Shown: positions 5,729 through 7,577 of the stretch, in pieces
How positions within the stretch are numbered: the first letter of the stretch is position 1
Layout: the number at the start of each line of letters is the position of its first letter
Source: Deltaproteobacteria bacterium
GTDB taxonomy: Bacteria > Myxococcota_A > UBA9160 > SMWR01
Direction: 5' to 3'
Length of the DNA stretch: 7,577 nt
NCBI GenBank assembly: GCA_029261905.1
Contig: JAJDAM010000077.1
Coordinates: forward strand, 1 to 7,577
Made by a program: the position numbers and the translations under genes
The notes under the pieces: model-generated
Seen by the model: only the letters and a program-made list of their open reading frames with translations
Databases searched by the model: none
What the model was told of the DNA's origin: nothing

Positions 5729-7577
5729 ATGACGCAGCTCGACGAGCTGATGCGACGGAACTTCATCGACTATGCGAGCTACTCGATCCTCGACCGCGCG
5801 ATCCCCGAAGAACGCGACGGACTGAAGCCGGTCCAGCGCAGAATCCTGCACACGCTGTTCGAGATGAACGACGGCCGGTATCACAAGGTCGCCAACGCCG
5901 TCGGCGAAACCATGAAGCTCCATCCCCACGGCGATGCGGCGATCGGGGACGCGTTGGTGGTCCTGGCCAACAAGGACTACTTCATCGACAAGCAGGGGAA
6001 TTTCGGCAACATCCTGACCGGCCACCGCGCAGCCGCGCCGCGCTACATCGAATGTCGCCTGACGCCGCTCGCGCTCGAGACGATGTTCAACGAACCACTG
6101 ACCGAGTTTCGTCCGAGCTACGACGGCCGAAACCGCGAGCCGGTCGTACTGCCCTCCAAGCTTCCGGTCACGCTGATGCTCGGCACCGAGGGCATCGCGG
6201 TCGGGATGGCGACCCGAATCCTGCCACACAACCTGGTGGAGCTGTGGGAGGCGCAGATCGAACTGCTGGAAGGAAGCTCGGTTCTGCTGGAGCCGGATTT
6301 TCCTCAGGGCGGTATCGCGGACGTCTCCGAATATGACGATGGTCGTGGCAAGGTCAAGATCCGGGCGCGACTGAAGAAGGTCGATGCGAAGCGGATCGTG
6401 ATCACCGAGATCCCATTCACGACCACGACCGAGAGCCTGATCGCGTCGATCGAAGCCGCAGTACTGAAGGGACGCGTCAAAGTATCGACGATTCACGACT
6501 ACACGACCGACAAAGTCGAAATCGAACTGATCGTTGCGCGCGGAACGAGCGTAGAGGAAGTCATTCCTCAGCTGTACGCGTACACCGACTGCAGCGTATC
6601 GGTGAGTTCGAGCATCGTCGTCATTCGCAATCGACGCCCGATCGAACTCTCCGTGAGCGAAGTGCTGCGCGAACTGACCGACAAACTTCGCGAACAGATC
6701 GGTGCCGAGCTGGAATGGGAGCGTCAGAGGCTCCTCGACCGAAAACACTGGCTCACGCTCGAAGCGATCTTCGTCGAACACAAGGTCTACCGACGCATCG
6801 AAACCGCCGAGACGGATGTCGCGGTGCGCGAGGAGGTGAACACCGGCATGCTCGAGCACGCCGACCTGTTCGTGCGCGAGATGGTCGATGATGACATCAC
6901 GAGCCTGCTCGGAATCCGGATCCGCCGCATTTCCGCATACGATCGCGCCAAGAACCGGGACGAGATCGAGGAGTGCGACAAGAAGCTCGCGGTCATCGCG
7001 AAAAAGCTCGAACACTTGACGCGCACCGTGATCGAAACGATCGAAGACCTGGTGGAACGCTACGGCAAGGAGTACCCGCGGCGCACCACGACCGAACGCT
7101 TCGACACCATCGACAAGAAGGACGTCGCACAGCAGTCCCTGAAGCTCGGCTACGACAAGACCACCGGGTTTCTGGGAACCGGTATCAAGGCCGACAAACC
7201 GATCCTGACGATCAGCGAATACGATCTCGTACTCGCGATCTCCAATGACGGCAGCTACCGGATCATGACGCCACCCGAGAAGGTCTTGTTCAGCGGCCGG
7301 CTGCTCTACTGCGAAGTCTTCGACCCCGAGCGCGGCGCCGAGTTCACGGTGGTGTACCGGGACAAAGCGAAGATCGCGTACGGCAAGCGGATTCACATCG
7401 ACAAGTTCATCCGCAACCGCGAATACGAATTGATCAAGGACAAGGCCGGCAAAGTCGACATGCTGCTGTCCGACGACGAGACTGGCACGGTCGCGATGCA
7501 GTTCGCTCCCGCCCCGCGCCAACGAGTGAGAACCGCGAAATTCGACTTGTCGAAATTCGAAGTCACGGGCACAACGG
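5729..7577 (+). CDS. parC: DNA topoisomerase IV subunit A, cut by right window edge
   Basis: The frame runs 616 codons from the ATG at 5729 without a stop. This subunit cleaves and rejoins DNA in the ParC2-ParE2 complex. Visible are the winged-helix core (NFIDYASYSILDRAIPEERDG, then LKPVQRRIL, 11-40), the quinolone-pocket helix LHPHGDAAIGD (64-74), and the catalytic Arg-Tyr in AAAPRYIECR (R105, Y106). The tower follows (FRPSYDGRNREPVVLPSKLP at 127-146, GTEGIAVGMATRILPHN at 152-168), then a coiled coil (about 405-450) that carries the C-gate. After about 490 only a few beta-rich segments remain (SEYDLVLAISNDGSYRI, and similar), and no GyrA box (QRRGGKG type) is seen, which argues for topoisomerase IV rather than gyrase. 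The residue at the GyrA Ser83 position is Ala70, while D74 matches Asp87. The gene starts 9 nt after parE, in the same frame. The lysine-rich stretch near the edge (RTAKFDLSKFEV) suggests the protein ends soon, but that is inference. Confidence 0.94.
   Translation, partial: MTQLDELMRRNFIDYASYSILDRAIPEERDGLKPVQRRILHTLFEMNDGRYHKVANAVGETMKLHPHGDAAIGDALVVLANKDYFIDKQGNFGNILTGHRAAAPRYIECRLTPLALETMFNEPLTEFRPSYDGRNREPVVLPSKLPVTLMLGTEGIAVGMATRILPHNLVELWEAQIELLEGSSVLLEPDFPQGGIADVSEYDDGRGKVKIRARLKKVDAKRIVITEIPFTTTTESLIASIEAAVLKGRVKVSTIHDYTTDKVEIELIVARGTSVEEVIPQLYAYTDCSVSVSSSIVVIRNRRPIELSVSEVLRELTDKLREQIGAELEWERQRLLDRKHWLTLEAIFVEHKVYRRIETAETDVAVREEVNTGMLEHADLFVREMVDDDITSLLGIRIRRISAYDRAKNRDEIEECDKKLAVIAKKLEHLTRTVIETIEDLVERYGKEYPRRTTTERFDTIDKKDVAQQSLKLGYDKTTGFLGTGIKADKPILTISEYDLVLAISNDGSYRIMTPPEKVLFSGRLLYCEVFDPERGAEFTVVYRDKAKIAYGKRIHIDKFIRNREYELIKDKAGKVDMLLSDDETGTVAMQFAPAPRQRVRTAKFDLSKFEVTGTT

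Noticed and set aside
3956..7522. A 1188-codon open frame antisense to both parE and parC
   Set aside because: Its codons are exact reverse complements of the sense codons, so stops would need sense TTA, CTA or TCA, which this high-GC coding sequence avoids. Because parE and parC share a frame, the antisense frame also passes through the junction. The translation lacks domain features, while the sense strand holds catalytic motifs throughout.

Overview
The window looks like an ordinary chromosomal segment from a high-GC, Gram-negative-like bacterium. Codons end mostly in G or C, and TTA, CTA and TCA codons are almost absent from the long genes. The gene types (a YhcB/ZapG-like envelope protein, a tandem-PilZ protein, an MBL-fold hydrolase with C-terminal winged helix, and a MATE exporter) suggest a proteobacterial lineage in the broad sense, perhaps one of the former 'deltaproteobacterial' groups. 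That assignment is inference; there is no rRNA or other decisive marker. I see no mobile element, tRNA, rRNA or CRISPR array.

Layout from left to right. (1) Positions 1-422, minus strand: N-terminal part of a MATE-family multidrug/Na+ antiporter, cut by the left edge. (2) 497-1591, minus strand: an MBL-fold metallohydrolase transcribed towards the MATE gene, 74 bp upstream of it and possibly co-transcribed. (3) 1758-2915, plus strand: a protein with a degenerate receiver-like N-terminus followed by two PilZ domains, a likely c-di-GMP effector. (4) 3036-3641, minus strand: a YhcB/ZapG (DUF1043)-type single-pass membrane protein with a long acidic tail, convergent with the PilZ gene. (5) 3902-5719 and 5729 to the right edge, plus strand: the B and A subunits of a type IIA topoisomerase. 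Their sequence signature recalls the Bacteroidota/Chlamydiota-type topoisomerase IV: a short B subunit without the Gram-negative GyrB insert, and an A subunit without a recognisable GyrA-box propeller.

The parE-parC pair is clearly an operon. The genes are 9 nt apart, the parC Shine-Dalgarno sequence overlaps the parE stop codon, and both genes lie in the same reading frame, so a single TAG separates two polypeptides that in eukaryotes are fused. The 260-bp divergent region between zapG and parE carries a perfect two-copy 24-bp tandem repeat and a three-copy heptamer repeat, both probably in the zapG leader.

I found no convincing new defence or mobile system. The most interesting points are the lineage-atypical topoisomerase IV, its one-stop near-fusion, its alanine at the GyrA Ser83-equivalent position, and the repeat-bearing zapG leader.
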